Notes under the pieces: generated by a model | Databases searched by the model: none | What the model saw: only the letters and a program-made list of their open reading frames with translations | What the model was told of the DNA's origin: nothing | Assembly (NCBI GenBank): GCA_030537735.1 | Contig: JAUNVG010000001.1 | Coordinates: 334,067 to 398,066, forward strand | DNA from: Actinomycetaceae bacterium | GTDB lineage: Bacteria; Actinomycetota; Actinomycetes; Actinomycetales; Actinomycetaceae | Length of the DNA: 64,000 nucleotides | Direction: 5' to 3' | Program-made: the position numbers and the translations under genes | In this document: positions 62,670 through 64,000 of the stretch, one piece after another | Layout: every line of letters begins with the position of its first letter | How positions within the stretch are numbered: the first letter of the stretch is position 1

Positions 62670-64000
62670 TTAGTCGAGGTAGTCGCGTAGGACTTGCGAG
62701 CGTGAAGGGTGACGCAGTTTCGACATGGTCTTGGATTCGATCTGTCGAATACGCTCGCGCGTTACCCCGTAGACCTTCCCGATTTCGTCCAGGGTCTTAG
62801 GCTGTCCGTCGCCAAGTCCGAAGCGCATTGAAACTACTCCGGCTTCCCGTTCGGAGAGGGTATCTAGCACGCGGTGGAGCTGTTCTTGCAAAAGTGTGAA
62901 AGACACTGCGTCGGTGGGGACGATGGCTTCGGAGTCCTCAATCAGGTCACCGAATTCTGAGTCCCCGTCCTCACCAAGTGGGGTGTGCAAAGAGATCGGT
63001 TCGCGCCCGTACTTCTGTACTTCCACTACCTTCTCTGGAGTCATGTCTAGTTCTTTAGCTAGTTCCTCCGGAGTGGGCTCACGGCCCAGGTCCTGCAGCA
63101 TCTGTCGCTGGACTCGAGCGAGCTTATTGATCACTTCCACCATGTGTACGGGGATGCGGATGGTGCGTGCCTGGTCCGCCATGGCACGAGTAATCGCCTG
63201 ACGGATCCACCAGGTAGCGTAGGTAGAGAACTTGTAGCCCTTGGTGTAATCGAACTTCTCTACTGCGCGAATCAGACCCAGGTTGCCTTCTTGAATCAGG
63301 TCTAGGAAAAGCATTCCTCGACCGGTGTAGCGTTTAGCGAGCGAAACCACCAGGCGCAGGTTGGCTTCTAGCAGGTGGTTCTTAGCTAGTTGCCCGTCTT
63401 GCACTATGATCTGCATTTCGCGGCGCAGCTTGGAAGGCATTTCGTTGCCGGCTCGTTTGATCTTTTGCTCGGCGAACAGTCCTGCTTCAATGCGGCGTGC
63501 AAGATCAACTTCCTGAGCTGCAGTTAGCAGTGCTACTTTCCCGATCTGCTTGAGGTAGTCCTTCACCGGGTCTGCGGTAGCTCCTGCGACGGTTACCTTC
63601 TGTACTGGTTCGTCGGTGTCGTCGGAGTCGGATACTACGAACCCACCGGAGCGTACCGCGGTTTGGTCTTCATCCTCTTGCTTACGTTTTTTACGTCGTC
63701 CGGATTTAGGCTTGTCTTCGCCGTCTTCGTCCTCGTCCTCGTCTTCGTCTTCTTCGTCGATATCTTCCTCATCGATATCGTCTTCATCTTCGTCTTCGTC
63801 AATGTCGAGGTCGTCTTCCACCTCTTCGACATCATCGAAGTTTTCAGGTTCTGCTTCTATAGCTTCATCGAGCTTTTCTTCCTCTAGCTCGACATCTTCA
63901 ACTAGGGGTTTTTCTGCTTCTTTAGCCTTAGCGGTAGTTTTCTTCGCTGCGGGCTTAGCGGCGGTCTTCTTCGCCGCTGGTTTCTTCGCAGCGGTGGCCT
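62670..64000 (-). CDS. sigA: Principal sigma factor SigA/RpoD, 5' end cut by window edge
   Basis: Primary RNA polymerase sigma-70. Regions 1.2, 2, 3 and 4 are complete: [17 protein letters not shown] (1.2), [20 protein letters not shown] and [19 protein letters not shown] (2.1-2.4, -10 recognition), and a C-terminal helix-turn-helix, [20 protein letters not shown] (4.2, -35 recognition). The frame stays open to the right edge: the visible N-terminal part is first Lys/Ala-rich ([13 protein letters not shown] repeats), then strongly acidic. A GTG at 63821 inside the acidic tract is not the true start. Confidence 0.96.
   Translation of the reverse strand, partial: ATAAKKPAAKKTAAKPAAKKTTAKAKEAEKPLVEDVELEEEKLDEAIEAEPENFDDVEEVEDDLDIDEDEDEDDIDEEDIDEEDEDEDEDEDGEDKPKSGRRKKRKQEDEDQTAVRSGGFVVSDSDDTDEPVQKVTVAGATADPVKDYLKQIGKVALLTAAQEVDLARRIEAGLFAEQKIKRAGNEMPSKLRREMQIIVQDGQLAKNHLLEANLRLVVSLAKRYTGRGMLFLDLIQEGNLGLIRAVEKFDYTKGYKFSTYATWWIRQAITRAMADQARTIRIPVHMVEVINKLARVQRQMLQDLGREPTPEELAKELDMTPEKVVEVQKYGREPISLHTPLGEDGDSEFGDLIEDSEAIVPTDAVSFTLLQEQLHRVLDTLSEREAGVVSMRFGLGDGQPKTLDEIGKVYGVTRERIRQIESKTMSKLRHPSRSQVLRDYLD

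Noticed and set aside
63635..63887. Hydrophobic frame opposite the acidic sigA N-terminus
   Set aside because: It is the complement of the Asp/Glu-rich tract (Phe/Val/Leu codons opposite GAA/GAC); no ribosome site and fully inside sigA.
1..64000. CRISPR array, prophage, insertion sequence or defence island
   Set aside because: No regularly spaced repeats, integrase, transposase, phage structural genes or known defence families are visible.

Overview
The window is a 64 kb stretch of an actinobacterial chromosome, almost entirely housekeeping in content. Gene content and order match the conserved actinobacterial blocks hisS-MBL hydrolase-rel-apt-secF-secD-yajC-ruvB-ruvA-ruvC-yebC-pgsA-HIT-thrS and sigA-parE-parC-sepH-DUF4193-DUF3710-OB fold-DUF3159-trkA pair-APC permease-TRAM methyltransferase-acnA-dxs-RNase D-DUF3000. 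Actinobacteria-restricted families (DUF3000, DUF3159, DUF3710, DUF4193, SepH), a PIP-synthase-type PgsA and a FemAB-type peptidoglycan bridge enzyme suggest the Actinomycetaceae or a near relative of intermediate GC. I did not compute GC and do not name a species.

Layout. 1-17.1 kb: mostly minus-strand translation, stringent response, purine salvage, Sec export, Holliday-junction and phospholipid genes, with one plus-strand DUF349 gene. 17.2-18.3 kb: FemAB-type gene. 18.5-21.1 kb: two tRNA clusters (Gly-Cys-Val(CAC) and Gly-Val(GAC)) on either side of a P-type metal ATPase preceded by three DtxR/IdeR-like boxes. 21.2-28.3 kb: a plus-strand accessory module of histidine kinase, response regulator, organophosphate antiporter and three-gene ABC importer, read here as a sugar-phosphate sensing and uptake locus. 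28.4-34.9 kb: the glgX-treY-treZ operon, which makes trehalose from glycogen. 35.0-41.1 kb: DUF3000, RNase D, dxs and an S9 peptidase. 41.2-51.7 kb: CLC protein, aconitase, RNA methyltransferase, APC transporter and two TrkA-type regulators. 51.7-64 kb: DUF3710, DUF4193, SepH, a phosphodiesterase, topoisomerase IV (parC and parE), two paralogous double-GNAT proteins, and the principal sigma factor, which runs off the right edge. hisS runs off the left edge.

The least ordinary parts are the iron-box-controlled ATPase between duplicated tRNA genes and the sugar-phosphate module, whose kinase carries a proline-rich insertion in its ATP lid and whose ABC ATPase has an altered Q-loop. I found no CRISPR array, prophage, insertion sequence or recognisable defence system. 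Several promoters (hisS, rel, dxs) place the -10 box directly before the start codon, suggesting leaderless mRNAs.
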